From Ectocarpus siliculosus (lineage: Eukaryota; Sar; Phaeophyceae; Ectocarpales; Ectocarpaceae): a stretch of DNA of 64,000 nt. Positions 12,181 to 24,683 of the stretch are shown one piece after another. Numbering within the stretch: position 1 is the stretch's first letter; every line of letters begins with the position of its first letter. The notes beneath the pieces were generated by a model. It made no database searches, had not been told where the DNA came from, and saw only the letters and a list, made by a program, of their open reading frames with translations. The stretch is taken from contig FN649751.1 in NCBI GenBank assembly GCA_000310025.1, positions 747,726-811,725 of the forward strand. Reading direction: 5' to 3'. A program made the position numbers and the translations under genes.

Positions 12181-14776
12181 CTACCAAAGAAGAAACGGAA
12201 CGGAACGGAACGAGTGAGTAGTAGTGGCTACGGCATAAGCGAGGACGAGCCAAAAACACCATCTATACGTCCGGCTTTGTCTTTAATCGTATTTTGGAAT
12301 GCGTGTACTTCTCGTATCCTGTAAAAGCACCTTTGTGCTCTCTTACAGATACGAAATTTCTCTTGAACAGTCTCCCTTGAGCTGTTGCCGCTACTGCTGT
12401 ACCGTGCCTAACAAGATACCATAACCGTAAACCTTCGAATTCAAAGACACATGAGTGGGTATGTTCGACGACGCCGTGGATCGTTGTCGGGTACTCATCA
12501 TAGCGCGTAGAAATTCAAAACGATGACCAACAGAAAGTTGACTTGCTAGACTGCAGACGCTGGCGAAAGACAGCCCCCGTTCTGCTCCGACAAAGAGCAA
12601 GATGCGGGCATCCAAAAAACAACGGCTAGGCACCCCCGGACGTCAAGAGTGTATTGCTCTGTGGCGCCGTGCGACACTGTTTCGTCTACGCTCGGGCGGA
12701 AAGAAGGATGTACCATATGGAAAGTCCCCCATATCTTCTTCTGGGTGTCACTTTGGCAACGGCTGAAATACGCTACGTCGTATACAGGAAGCACCTGCAC
12801 TTGACAGCTTCTTAGTTAAGACATTCATATAGCCTCAAAAAAGCTCAAAATCTAGAACTTGGTTAGAACACACTCAACGTACATGGCGGTCATTTGTAGC
12901 ATAACCTTATATTTATTAGGAACTAAGACCCCCAGGCAGGGCCAAAACTAGAGGTTGTTGAGTGCGGGCGCTTTCTGTGTGGCAAAAAACCGCTGCACTT
13001 CGGCCCTATCCCGTCGGATGGGGAACTCCAGATCCCAGAAAGGAAATCTTGGCCCCCACTAAGATCCATGATTCCCACCCGGCTACGGTGACACCGTATC
13101 CATGCTGTTGCATGGTATCTTCCGTGAACAGACAATGCACTACACCTCGGAACGGAGGAACCGCAAGTCTAGCACAAAAAAAAATGGAAACAGCAGGTAT
13201 GCCTAGAGACATGATGCTTCGATAAGTGCACAGATCGAGGGCCACAGGGTAGTTAGTGATCAGCTGGGACTGGTGACGAGGTGACGGGACCGGAGAATCT
13301 GGGACCCGACAGTACTCCAGAAAAGATCTCGCCGGACGATCTTGGGGGCTTCCACAAGTTATGCGTTGTACAAGCCATACGAATGTAAACACCACTGGCA
13401 CGAGTTTTCATTTCTGGTCTTGATGCAACGTGATAGTGTATGGCGTACACTATTCAGCCAGTTTTCGTGGTTGACAATAGAGGAATCGATACGTACAGCG
13501 AGGAATGCTACACACAGCCGCGGCTTGAATACGCTTGATCGTGGTTACCCGACGTATCAAGTTGCTGTGTTGAGGGTTGAGGGGGGTTCGTCCGGGCTTG
13601 TATTTTCTACCTGGAAAGTTGATGCAAACTGGAAGCTTGACGTTTCGGGGCGCTTGGGGAAGTCGCCTGAGCTCGCCATCGCCTCGCTCCGTATCTTATT
13701 ATTTTATCTCCTTCGATCCCTCTCTCCTGCTGGGTGAAACGGGGGCAGGATACCGTTGGCGGGTGTACTGCTGTACCGGGTCCAGCTGGTCTCTGTCCAA
13801 GGACAAAAAACGCACAAACAGTTTTCGCGCTACGATGAACATAATGCAATCCACGCCACTCTAATGCCTGCACCTGCCCTTATCTTTGGAGTCGGCAGTT
13901 GAAGGAGGTGGCATTTGTGGGACCAGAGGCGAACGCGAGTGGCGACGGAGACACGAATAAGAGGGAGGAGCGAGGTGGCAATAAGATGCGGCGCGATTAG
14001 ATCTTGGATACACACCGGACGAGCCGAACCACTGTTGCGTAGGCAACTCCTTTGCTCACCCTGTAAGCCTCTCGCTGAGCAGCTGTGGGTAGTTTCAAAC
14101 ACCTCGGGTTCGCGGGGAAGAGGGTAAACTGCTGGGTCTGTACTTCAGGACTTCAGGTCTACAGCAGTACTTGGTCTGGCCAACACTGGGCGGGCTGTGA
14201 TTGGTCGAAACCTGACGGGTTACCCTTTTTTGCGCTACGGCACCTGGGAGGCCTTGATCGATGGCGAGCGGAAAAAAAAAGATGGAAATTCTTCTCTCTC
14301 GTTCTGCGTTCTGCGTAGTGCCCTTCCAATCTCTCCCTGCTGCTGATACCTATCGATTGCTTCTGCTCTGGCGACAAGCTCCCATCGAAGCGGGCGGCAT
14401 CGGCACGTCATCTTTTCTGCACTCGAAGGAGCACTGGCCGGCGGTACTGACAGAAACCGACCCGTACGTGACACGTGTGTCTGCACAAGTTATAGATTCT
14501 CCCCAGTTGCCGCAGCCCGGAGCGAGTGTTTGTTCCCGTCCAGGACAAGCAAATCTCCGTACCCAAGTCTCAGGGTGTGTGACGCCGCCACCGCCACCAC
14601 CCCTGTGTGATGCGGTGCCAGAACCCTTGAGCTCCGAGCTGTGTGGTGGTGGGCGCGGAGGAATGTGGGTGGGATAGCAAGGCGTACATCCGATACAGCG
14701 GCTGGAAAACACAGAAGAACAGGGTGGGTCAAAGAGAGACAGCACAAAACCTTGAGCTGTTCGCCGGGTGCCCACA
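12181..14776. promoter_or_regulatory. Divergent upstream region, calnexin (-) / TMEM185-RING (+)
   Basis: The two genes are head to head. The stretch must hold the undetected first exon(s) and promoter of calnexin on the minus strand and the promoter and 5' UTR of the plus-strand gene. No TATA box, ER-stress element or other factor site can be assigned with confidence. It also carries one copy of a dispersed repeat at about 12893-12985. No other gene was recognised. Confidence 0.5.
12893..12985 (+). repeat. Dispersed repeat, copy 1 (partner at 47066)
   Basis: Shares an ordered run of words with 47066-47160: GTAGCATA, GAACTAAGA, CCCAG, AAAACT, then AG.GCGGGCGCT and a GT.GG end. The similarity spans roughly 90 bp with substitutions and small indels, so it looks like an old dispersed family. 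No terminal repeats were identified. Confidence 0.5.
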
Positions 14777-17700
14777 ATGGCTACAACAACGCGAGCAGCG
14801 ACAACAATTCTTCCGCTGGAGCTGGGCGACATATCCGATGAGCGTAGGGAGCAGCTGGAGCTTCGGAGGCAGCGAGAGATGGCTCGGCAGCAGGAGTCCC
14901 GGTCGGGCACCGGCAGTTTTCGATGGTCGCCCATTGCCATGATTCCGGCGCACCTCTGCGTACTCGTGTTTCTAGTCTTTCTGCTGGAGAAACTCGAGGG
15001 GGGTATTGGTTGGCCTTGGGCCGCGGTGCTTTCGCCGCTATGGATAACGGACGCCGTGTTCATCGTCATCAAGGTGAGGTCGTACGGAATTCAGCAGCAA
15101 GTCAGCTAGAATTGGCGTCGTCCTACAGCAATTTTTAGTAGGTACGCGGGAGATAATTAATTTGATTTTTCAGTTTCCAACTGTTTGGTTAAACACAAAA
15201 GAAAGGCGAACACGGGTGCCGCAGGTGACCACTTAGTACCCGCCTCCCACGCACACCTTTCCCATCCAACACTCCTTTGTTGCAGGAGTATGTGGGCCAG
15301 ACGGGGCCTTTATGCTACAAGGTACAAGGTATTTCATGTTGACAACGATATCTTTCCTTAAATCTAGACAAACGCTCTTCATCTTCGGAAAAACAGAAAA
15401 AAACTTCTATTTAATGAGAATTAGACCGCCGTCAAAGTAATGCCATTTCGCCACTACTGAAGTCTTTCGTGTAGTCTTTCTGTGTGTGTTTTTAGTATTC
15501 CTTAAGTATTGTACAAGTCGTGGCGTGTGGAGGTCAAAACCCACCGTCGTTACCACAGAGGTGAAATACTTGATTTTCGTCGTCGTCAGCTGTTTAGCCC
15601 TCTTGGGTCTTCGGGTATGCTGGTTGATCATTGATAGATCATTTGCAAATGCTGCCGCCTTGTATCCCAGGTGCTGGCAAGTCCAAATGTATTATGTAGT
15701 TGTGTCTTCTTTTTCGCATCGACCTCGCTAACAGGTGACCATGAAAAGACGTGAGTGCAAGCGGCCCAAATCAAGGTCAGGGTAGCAATATTCGAAGAAT
15801 GCACCGTGCGCTAAATGCGAATGCCGCCATGAGTCACTCTACATACTCCGTATCCTTTCACGGAGACGCACATCATAGCTTCACATACATTTTTTTTTTT
15901 TTTGTCTTTACTTCAAATCAGCGCTCACAGCACTAGTGCCGTTTAGTCCTACCCGTGGTCACACAGAAGAGTCCCTCTCTACCCACCCCTCCTGCGGTAC
16001 TTTGCCTTCGATTTTTAATGCGAGAAGAGTTCAGCAATCTCTTCCCTCTGTGCACACACGAACTAGCGCTATCCACAAGGCCAGGAGCGGGAGCGAGAGA
16101 AAAACCGGCAGGTCTCACATTGGGGGGAAACAGAGAAGTACAGAAGTACAAAAATACCACCTTATTGTTCTACAAGCCCTCTCATAGATTGTTTGAATGT
16201 ACTGAAAATAGTGTAGTTTAGGCAGGTTGACGACTGCTCTCTCAAGGTCTACAAGGCTATCCTGCCCTACAGGCCGCACCGCGACCACCTATCAACCCTC
16301 CCATGGCCCGGTCTGTGGCCACCACCCTGTCGCGGGCTGCCCTCATGGCCTGTTGGTGGAGATAGCTGTTGCGTCTACAGAAGTACGCTTGTCTCTTCTT
16401 TGCACTTCTTCTGTCTCTCTCCCGCACTCTCTCCCCTCCTCTTTTTCTTCGAAAAGACAAGGATTAGACCCAAAGGGGTTAATAGCGCCCTCAGCGCTCA
16501 CGTACAACGTGGCGTGATGAAGCATTCGTACAAGAAATGTGGTCGGGATCAAGCCTAGCCTGCACTCCTTTCTTATTGTTCTGCAGGCGATCGATCTCGT
16601 GTTTTGCTTCTATGGGAATAACTAGCATATTATTTTCCTGATGAAAAAAACAACATACGCAATAGGCCCGGTCTACATACGAACGACTTGCGAAAAATCA
16701 ATGTCAAAAGTCGAAACGGAGCTCTGATTGGTCGAAGATGACCGCAATAACAGCGAGGGCAGAGCTAAGTTTTGATTTCATGACTTTGAAAAAGATGTAC
16801 TCTTGTATCATACGTGTATGCATACCACTCTTTTCTTACAAAAAAAGCAAAATCATTTTTCTTTTTACGGGCCATGTCAAGCCGATTTTGTATTCGAGAC
16901 TGTTTTTCACACTTCGTTATTACGCGGTCTTTCGGGATGTCTATTTTGTTCCCGATGACGAGGTGCCACTAAAGCATGCCCTCTTCAAACAGAAATAGAC
17001 ATCAACGACCCTCCATATGCCGGCAGCCTTCGTTGGCATGAGGGGCACCCACGCCGCCAAACGAGACATTTCACACACATTACGTACGCGGATAGTTTCT
17101 TCGCGAAATTCTCGTCGTTTAGCAACGTCCTCTCAAAGGACATTCGTCACTCACGAACATCCCGCTAGGCCGAGCGTCGTGAACATGTGTTATGGAGCTG
17201 AGCTGCGCTCCTCACATGGGGGCTTGGGTGTGCTGTGGGAGCGATAGCAGCACTACGCAAGTATGGAAACGACAAACTCACGTGTTGCGGTCAGTATCAA
17301 AACCGTAGGCATTACGCTATCCACGCTATCCACGAGAACCCCTTACGTACAACGCTTGGCTATTTGGGTGGTTGCGGTTGACGGGTTGGCGTAGGCAGGA
17401 AAACACTGACGCACCTCCTTCTGCAGTATGTGAATGCCAACGGGCCTGTTTGGACGCAAGTATAGAAGTATATAATTTGCATTTCGCATTCACCGCGGTG
17501 CTGCTGTTGCCCCCCCCCCCCCTCTTCCGGTTTTCCTTTTTCCCCCGTCTGATGATTGGTCCGCCGCCGCCGCCGGAAAACAGTCCAAGGAGCTCCGCAA
17601 AATCTTGAGGACGACGGTGCACGTGCCGAGCGAAACTTACGCTCTCTTTCCGCCGCTGGGAGGGATAATTGACCACCTTGGTGTTGCTGCCGCGAAGGTC

Positions 17701-20700
17701 ACCCTTGCTTATCGCCTGGAGGTGAGGATGCGCGGAGTTTCATGTAGTAGGGCATGGCGGGGGTCTCGGTTGCCTGTCGACTCGAAGTCTCGCAGGACGG
17801 TATGTAGTAGGGCATGGGGCGGGCATTGCTGGAAGGTCTCGGTTGCCTGCCGACACGAGGGTTCAACGTGCATCACACGGGTGTGCTTGTATCTTCACGC
17901 CACTCTGCAACGCACGCCGGACCCAGTTTGCACAGCTGCGCTAGCCCGCCATTACCCAGACTACAGGCAACCTTTTTGGGGTTATACCAGGAAGGGTTCG
18001 ATGTCGGAGAAAAAATCCCCCAGTCAGACCGAGCTTGGTAGTGATCGCATGGTGACCAGCGGCAGCGATCGCTGGGGGATGGGCGGAGAGGATGGCGCAG
18101 AGTATGTTTGTGCCCGGCATCTTTCCTGCGGAATAATGCGTTGGACCTCCTTTGCGGCAATTCTGTTTCTCTGCGCCCGGCCAGAAACCACAAAAACGGA
18201 AAAATGTTCGTTCGATCTGGGTACCCACACGTCTTCGCTGCTGGTTGTTCCAACGTGCCGACAACAGTGTTGATTTTTCCGAGCGCACGATCGTACACAT
18301 TCCGCAGGAGGGGGTGTCGGGTCACGATGTCGCCGCTCACCTGTAGCCTGCCTGTCCACACCGTTTCCGTCTTAACAAACCGCCCCCTGGTTGATGTTGT
18401 TTCGTTGTTGTCGCGCAGGGCAAGGTGGACTGGTCGCTGCTGCTGCTCTTCACGCCCATGTGGGCGTGCGTTTTACTGGCGGGGACGCTGCGATGCATCA
18501 CCCCGCCCCACCCCCAGGTTAGACGAGCCTCTGTGCTACGTTGTACGGCATCTTGACATGTGTGTAGGGGTAGCATTCCGGGGGACTTGTTGGTAAACAA
18601 CTTGTTTCTTGTTGCCAGAACTTGGGCTTCTGTTTTGAAATGGAATACGGAAAGCTCGTGAGCGCTCCTAGGTGTGGTACGCGTTCGCTTGAGGGAGGAA
18701 GTCCATGATTGGACCACCAAGCGCAGGGTGGTCCAAAACGTTTTTGTCTCTCTCACAAGACTTGAGTCGTTCCCCAACGCTGCGCAGCAGCAAACAGTCG
18801 GCAACAGCCTGTGACGTCGTTGCTACAGGCGGTTGTTCTTACACCCAGCTCCCTGCTTTGGCATTCGGCCGTCGAGGGGGTGGCTGTCCACAAAGCTCGT
18901 TGAAGCACTCTTGTAGATGCACCTACCCAACTTTGGTGCTGCCGTGAATATACAGAGTGCACCCACTTTGTTTCCCAGCTCGCTCGGGGTGTCATGCACC
19001 TGTGCACAGCAGTGTCGTTGTGTGCGTCTTGCCAGACGGGGCATCTAAGCTTTTTTCTGTTTCTTCGTCACGCAAGGGCCACGCTAGCTGGAGGCGTCAT
19101 CAAGACTTGAATGAGTGCCCCCGTCCTCTTGGCTGTAACCTGTCTTGTCGTTGCTGTGCAGGTGATAGCCGAGCACGCTTCCCTTCACCGTGCGGGGGCG
19201 TTTTTCACCGGCCTCTTTCACCTTGTTGCTCGAGGTGAGGCCAGAGGCGTAGGTGGAAAAGCAGGCTTGCCGTGCGGCAGGCACCACGGCCGATATCGAA
19301 CTCAAAACTGGACTTCCTCGGTCTCCCTTGTGCGTTTAGTGTTTGGTAATAGTTCAGGGAATGCCCAGCCCCATTGCTTGATCGCCCGCCAGTCTTGCTT
19401 TTTCGTATGTCCCACCGTCGTTCGTGGGCTCAGCCGCTGATAGCGAACCGACATCTTCGAAGCTTTCCCCCGCTACAGCAGCCAGGCGCATCAGCAAGTG
19501 AACACAACGACGTTTACCCCTCCATAAGAGTATGAACCGCGTTGTTTCCCTCGAATCACGAGTGACCCTCCGAATACCTGCGTGTTCTCAACCCCCCCCC
19601 CGTCTCCCCCCCCGTCTCCCCCCCCCTAGGAGCACAACCAGTGTTGATCGTGCTAAAGGTGGACGGGCAGTTGGAAGGCCCGTGGTCATCCGTGTTCATT
19701 CCGCTGTGGATGTTCATGGGGGCGATCGCGCTGGGGGGCTCCGCGCTGTGCTGTTGTGCTCCTACGGTGTCCCGGGGGGTTATTCCCGAGATCAGGCCGC
19801 TACTGATCCGGGGAATGTTGCTGTGCAGCGTGGGGACGTTCAGGTACTGTGGCTACCGTTTTTCTCTGTGCCAGTACATGGGTGGTAGCGGTTTCTGTGC
19901 TGCCGGGAAAGGCGGTATCGAGGAGAGGATGGCTTGAGAATGCGGTGTAAGATAAGAAAATATATGTACGTAGTACTCGGCAACACGTCGGAGTTGTCTC
20001 TGGACGAAGTGGGAGAGGGCCCAGTCTCGAAAGCGATTCGTCGTCATGACGGATGGCCACATGACTACGACAAGGCAAGCAACAATCGAGCTCCACTTCC
20101 TCTGGTCCACTGACCGCCAGCTCCAGTTCAAACAACGCAAAATCTCTAGAGGGTAGAGAAGTAATCGAAAATGACTTTCCGCGGTTGGCACCAGCTTTCC
20201 AGTGAGACGTTTTGGCGTACGACCGGCGCTTTTCCGGCCGACACAACCAAGGCGTCGTATTTTTCTGTAGCGGCAGACTGTACTCTCGATGCGTTGTGTG
20301 CGTAAGCCTTGTTTTCCTTGAGCCGTCGCCGTTGAGAGCGAGAGATGGTTACCTCTTGCTGCCCTCTCCCCGCCCCCCCTACTGCGCACGCCTCTTTTAT
20401 CTCTCGTCCACTTGGTTGCCATGGCCATCGATGTGACCGTACGTTCCGTCGTCCCCGTACCCCGCGTGCACACGACGTGTTTTTTCGCGCGCGCGCAGCC
20501 TGGCGTTCTGCGCCCTGCTGTTTTTGGTGTTCTTGACGCTCGAGCTAGACAACAACGAGAACTTCTCTCCGAGAACGATCTTGGCCCCGCTCATCGCGCT
20601 CTACGCCCTCATCTTGGTCTTCCTGCCGCTGCTGCTGCTGGTGACGCGGCACTACGTTAGGGTGAGACCCATCAGCCGTCCCGGACTTAAACCGTGCCTA

Positions 20701-23700
20701 GTCGGTGGTGGCGTGTTGGTGCCAACCTGCTTGAAACTTGAAACTTTACATGTAGTGGGTGTTTTTTTTTGTTTCCATCACTTGGGGAGGAAGTAGTTGT
20801 GTGGAAACGACACGCATTTCAGTCCACAGGCAAAAACGTCTTCTTCAGGCGTTAGACTACTTGCGTTTCAAGTTGCTCTTCCCCGAGGTGTTGTGAGAGA
20901 GCCTAGATGAGGGCAGTTGTTGCTTTCCGATGTGTCGTTCTCGCTGGTGCTACTGCTGAGGTCGGGTCCTGATTGGATCTATCCCAGCGCAGCACACTAC
21001 ACTCATTGCAGAAATCAATGGCAGCCAGCTACGTAGCTTTGGCACATGGTTTCCGTTTGCCATGGACACCACCCTCCAAACGTACCCGCGTGTTCGTTGG
21101 CGAGGGAACCATGACCTCCCCCCCCCGCGCTTGCGCGTATGGCAAAATGCGGATCACCCAACCCCTAACCTTTCGGCTTGTCCTCATCATTTCCCCCCCC
21201 CGCGCAGACAATGCGTACCGCCGAAGAGCAATTCCGGCAAGCGAACGACCCGAACGGCGGCGGCGGAATGGACGCGAGCTCCACCGCGTTTGGAGGCGTC
21301 GACGATGTCGAGGCGGGAAGAGGGGTCAGGGGCAGCCCGCCCATTGGTGGGGCGGAGGAGGAGGAAGGGGCGGGGACTGGGCCGGAGGGGGGTAGGCGAC
21401 GACGACGGAGGGGGTCCTCGGTGATGGCTCCCACGATTCTCATGCGAGAGAGCTCGATGCTGTTTCGTAGGGCGTCTGCGTCGTTTTGCCGCCGCCTGGG
21501 GGAAGCGGACGGGTCGCTGATGAACCCCGACGTTACGGCCTTTGAGGTAAGATTTCGTGCTGTTGAGGTGAGATATATATATATGTTTTGTGGAGGTGGT
21601 TCTTTGTTTCTTGTTTTTTGGGGGTAGGGTAGTCTAATCTTGACTTGCAGATTTGTGCGTGCGTCATTTTGGTGTGGTGTTGCCCCTCATTTATTGTATC
21701 GTCGTTGTGTCTCCCCCGTCTATTGCCCATGCGGCTTAATTAATGAAGCTACTTGTTCACGGTGTTTTGTTCCCCCACTATTTCTCCCCCGGCGGTCTTC
21801 CTTTCCTTTCCTTGACGTGTCTTCTTGTTATTGGCAAGTAGTTGGCCGACTGGGGTAGAAGAGGCGGTCGCTTTAGGTCCCGCGACTCCGACATCGCCGC
21901 TATCGACGACGGAGGAGGGAGCGAGGAGAGGGGGGAGAGGGTGCCGCAGCGTTCATCGAGGAGTTTCCACGTGCTGCAAGACTGTTTCCCGCATGCTAGA
22001 GGGGCGGTGCGGAGGGGGGGACAGAGGTTTACGGCTGCTGTGACGGGCAGTTCGAGTCGGGAGGTGAGACCGTTGTTGTCGTTGTTGTTGTTGTTGATGT
22101 CTTCAGTGTTGAGGAGGTTGTTGTCGATGTCTTTGCTGTAGATGCTGGGTGTCGTATTCTGTTGCTTGGACCGTTCATTTGTTGGCGTACTCACCTCGCT
22201 TTGTCAGCCGCATCGTTTTGGATGTAGCCTTGAGTTCCAGCGGGTCAAACGCGAAACTTCATGTGGGCTAGCAAACACACCCACCCACACGCTGCCTCTC
22301 TCCTTGACGTCGCCGTGCCGACCCAGCCACCCCAGTTGCGAACAGTCACCCCCCCCAAATAACAAAAAAAAACGCAAGAACGGTGATGTGACATTGTCCC
22401 CTGCCCCCTCGCTCCGGATACCCCTGCCGTATTCATATTGTTCAGGGTCACGAGAGATTTTCGGTCTCGTCGGGACGGCAGCTAGCGGGCGCGGAAAAGG
22501 AGGGATCGCCGAGGCCCCGAGGGGAGGACGGGGCTACCTCTAAGCGTACTCCGGAGGTGGGTACTAGTTGCGTCTCCCCCTACGGAGGGACGGAGTTCGC
22601 GGGTCCTGGTCGCGTGTAACCCTCGCGCTGCCTGACCCGTTGGCTGGGTGTTGATTGCTGTGCATTCAAGTTCGCGCGTTGTTTTTGAGTCGCGTCTCTA
22701 GAACGGGTCTAAGCCCCATCCGGAACCGACTCCTACGCGGCTCTTCCAACTGGTCAGGACACGAATATACGTTGTGGATGTTTGTGTGCGTGCGTGCGTT
22801 CGGTAGGTTGGCCCCGGTGTTGTGGCATCGGCCGGCATGGCGGGAGGTGTGCTCGATTTTGTCGATGCGATGAGTTGGGTGTACATACGCGTCGCTTGGC
22901 GACAGGGTGATTTCCGCGTTATGGGGTTTGCTTTCAGCGAGTGGCTTCTGCTTGTCAAGGTTTTTGTTGGCGTTGTTCTGCGGGTTGGACGAGAGATGCG
23001 CGTGTGATCGTTGACTCGTTGTAGGATTAAGTTATTGAAGAAGTAGCTGGATTCAACGAGTTTGTTTTGTTTTGGCCGTGATGGAGTTGAATTGTGCTGG
23101 TGAAAACCAGGGATGTTTGCCCGCCTAGCCTGAACTGTAGAAAGCGGAGCCATTTGGTGGTGGTTCTCCCCCCGCTGACTGCCCCCCCCCCCCTTGGCCT
23201 TTATTTGCAGGACGATCGTCATGACCAGTGCCTGCTACCTGGAGACTCCGGTACCCACTCCGTCACTGACAGTTACGACCTGAACAGCTTCGGCAGCTTC
23301 GTCGACTCGGACGAAGATAGCCACGAGGTAATGCTGCTGCAGTCTCAGAAAAAAGATTGATTCCGATACTTGTACTACGGGCTGACAGCACTTTCGTCTT
23401 CACGCGACCGTACATGACGTAGCGACAGAGAGAGAGAAAGAGAGGGAGAAAGGTTACGGTATATTTTTCCGCTTTAATACAATGTAGTCGGCGGCATCAT
23501 GACGACTTCGGTTGCAGAAATAATCCATGACACACTTCATGCCTGCCCGTGACCCACCGGCCTACAGGTGGGACTATCGATCGATGGCGACGAGGAAGAC
23601 GAACCCAGGGACGGCGGCGGCGGTGGCGGTGCAATAGACGGCTCTTCCTTCCACGAATCGTTGCCCGCGACAACCACAGAGCCCCCCGAAATTCTCCTAG

Positions 23701-24683
23701 GGTTCGGAAGCGCTCACGGAGCCGCGGCCTTTTCGCTCCACGGGGGGAGCGGCAGCGGCCACGGCCTTTGCCACGGATCTGCGGCGGCGGCGGGGGCCGG
23801 GGCCTGGGCCGGGGCGGGGGCAGGCGGCGGCGGTCTGGCGACATCCCGACATAGATGGAGCGCGGAGCGCGGCACCAGTAGCAGACGGGGGGCGGGTTCA
23901 AGCATCCACGGCGGCGCCGGCGGCATGCCGAGGAGGTTAAGCTGGCCCGGGGAGTTGTCCCTGGCATCGGTGGGCGGGGACGAAGTAGATGTTGCCGCCG
24001 TGACGGCGAGCGACGCAGAGGCGGGACGTGGCGGGGTGGCGACCGGCGGTAGTTCCGGTCCCCTCGCGGCGGCGGCGGCGGCGGCGGCGCCGTCGCGCCG
24101 AGAGCACTCGACGTGCTACATCTGCTGCGAGCGGAGGGCGGACGCGGTGATGATGGAGTGTGGGCACGGAGGCGTGTGCTTCACGTGCGCGACTACACTC
24201 GCGGACTCGCCCCCGCACCTCTGCCCAGTCTGCCGGAAGGTCATCCAGGAGGTCTTCAAGCTCCACGAGATACGGGAGTTTGGCAGGGTCGTGGTTGTGC
24301 CGCCCGCTAGCGGGGGAGAGGTAGCGGTGGCGACGGCGGCGACGGCGGCGACGCCAAGAAGAGGGGGCATCGGGGGGGAGTTGAAGGTGCCAGAAAGCGA
24401 GGGCGACCCGCCGACGGCCTCAAACGCGGCAGTCGGCGCCGCCGGGCTGTTGACCCCTTCTACCTCGGTCCCTGCCCCTCCCTCCGCCTCCGCCTCTTCC
24501 ATGCCAGTACCGGGTGGCGTTTATGTCCAGCGGAGTGGAGACGCCCCCGCTGGGGTAGCGTCTTCGACGGCAAGGCGGGGTTTCTCCCCTTCTGGCCCCG
24601 TCTCGTCGCCGGAGTCAGGGCCGCGAAATACCTTGGAGGCGCAGGGAATGTGCGACGAAAGCAACTGGTTAGACCCGGTGTGA
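14777..24683 (+). CDS. TMEM185-like multi-pass membrane protein with C-terminal RING finger (putative E3 ligase)
   Basis: Exons: 14777-15073, 17584-17721, 18419-18517, 19162-19234, 19630-19843, 20499-20661, 21208-21546, 21842-22063, 22446-22556, 23211-23327, 23568-24683; every junction keeps phase and gives 962 residues. The start is the first ATG after an in-frame TGA at 14753. Residues 1-328 hold repeated TMEM185 units, each a hydrophobic helix ending in a [RKE]L[DE]-type turn, a short loop with Trp/Pro and a helix containing PLW or similar (LLEKLEGGIGWPW..SPLWI; AYRLEGKVDW..TPMWA; LKVDGQLEGPW..IPLWM; TLELDNNENFS..APLIA). Residues 329-770 are low-complexity, acidic, Gly- and Ala-rich. Residues 774-823 are a C3HC4 RING (C-x2-C-x11-C-x-H-x3-C-x2-C-x11-C-x2-C, CYICCERR to CPVCRK). 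TMEM185-domain proteins with a RING end are known in plants, and E3 ubiquitin ligase activity at an internal membrane is inferred. The mid-region is far longer than in animal TMEM185, which lacks the RING. Confidence 0.9.
17742..17854. repeat. Short direct duplication in intron 2 of the RING gene
   Basis: ATGTAGTAGGGCATGG followed by GTCTCGGTTGCCTG occurs twice, at 17742-17781 and 17802-17854. The second copy has an extra GGGCATTGCTGGAA between the two words. It lies just after the exon ending at 17721. Confidence 0.75.

Noticed and set aside
13147-13212. Signal-peptide-like MSLGIPAVSIFFCARLAVPP on minus as calnexin exon 1
   Set aside because: Its donor would leave phase 1, while the exon at 12180 needs phase 0.
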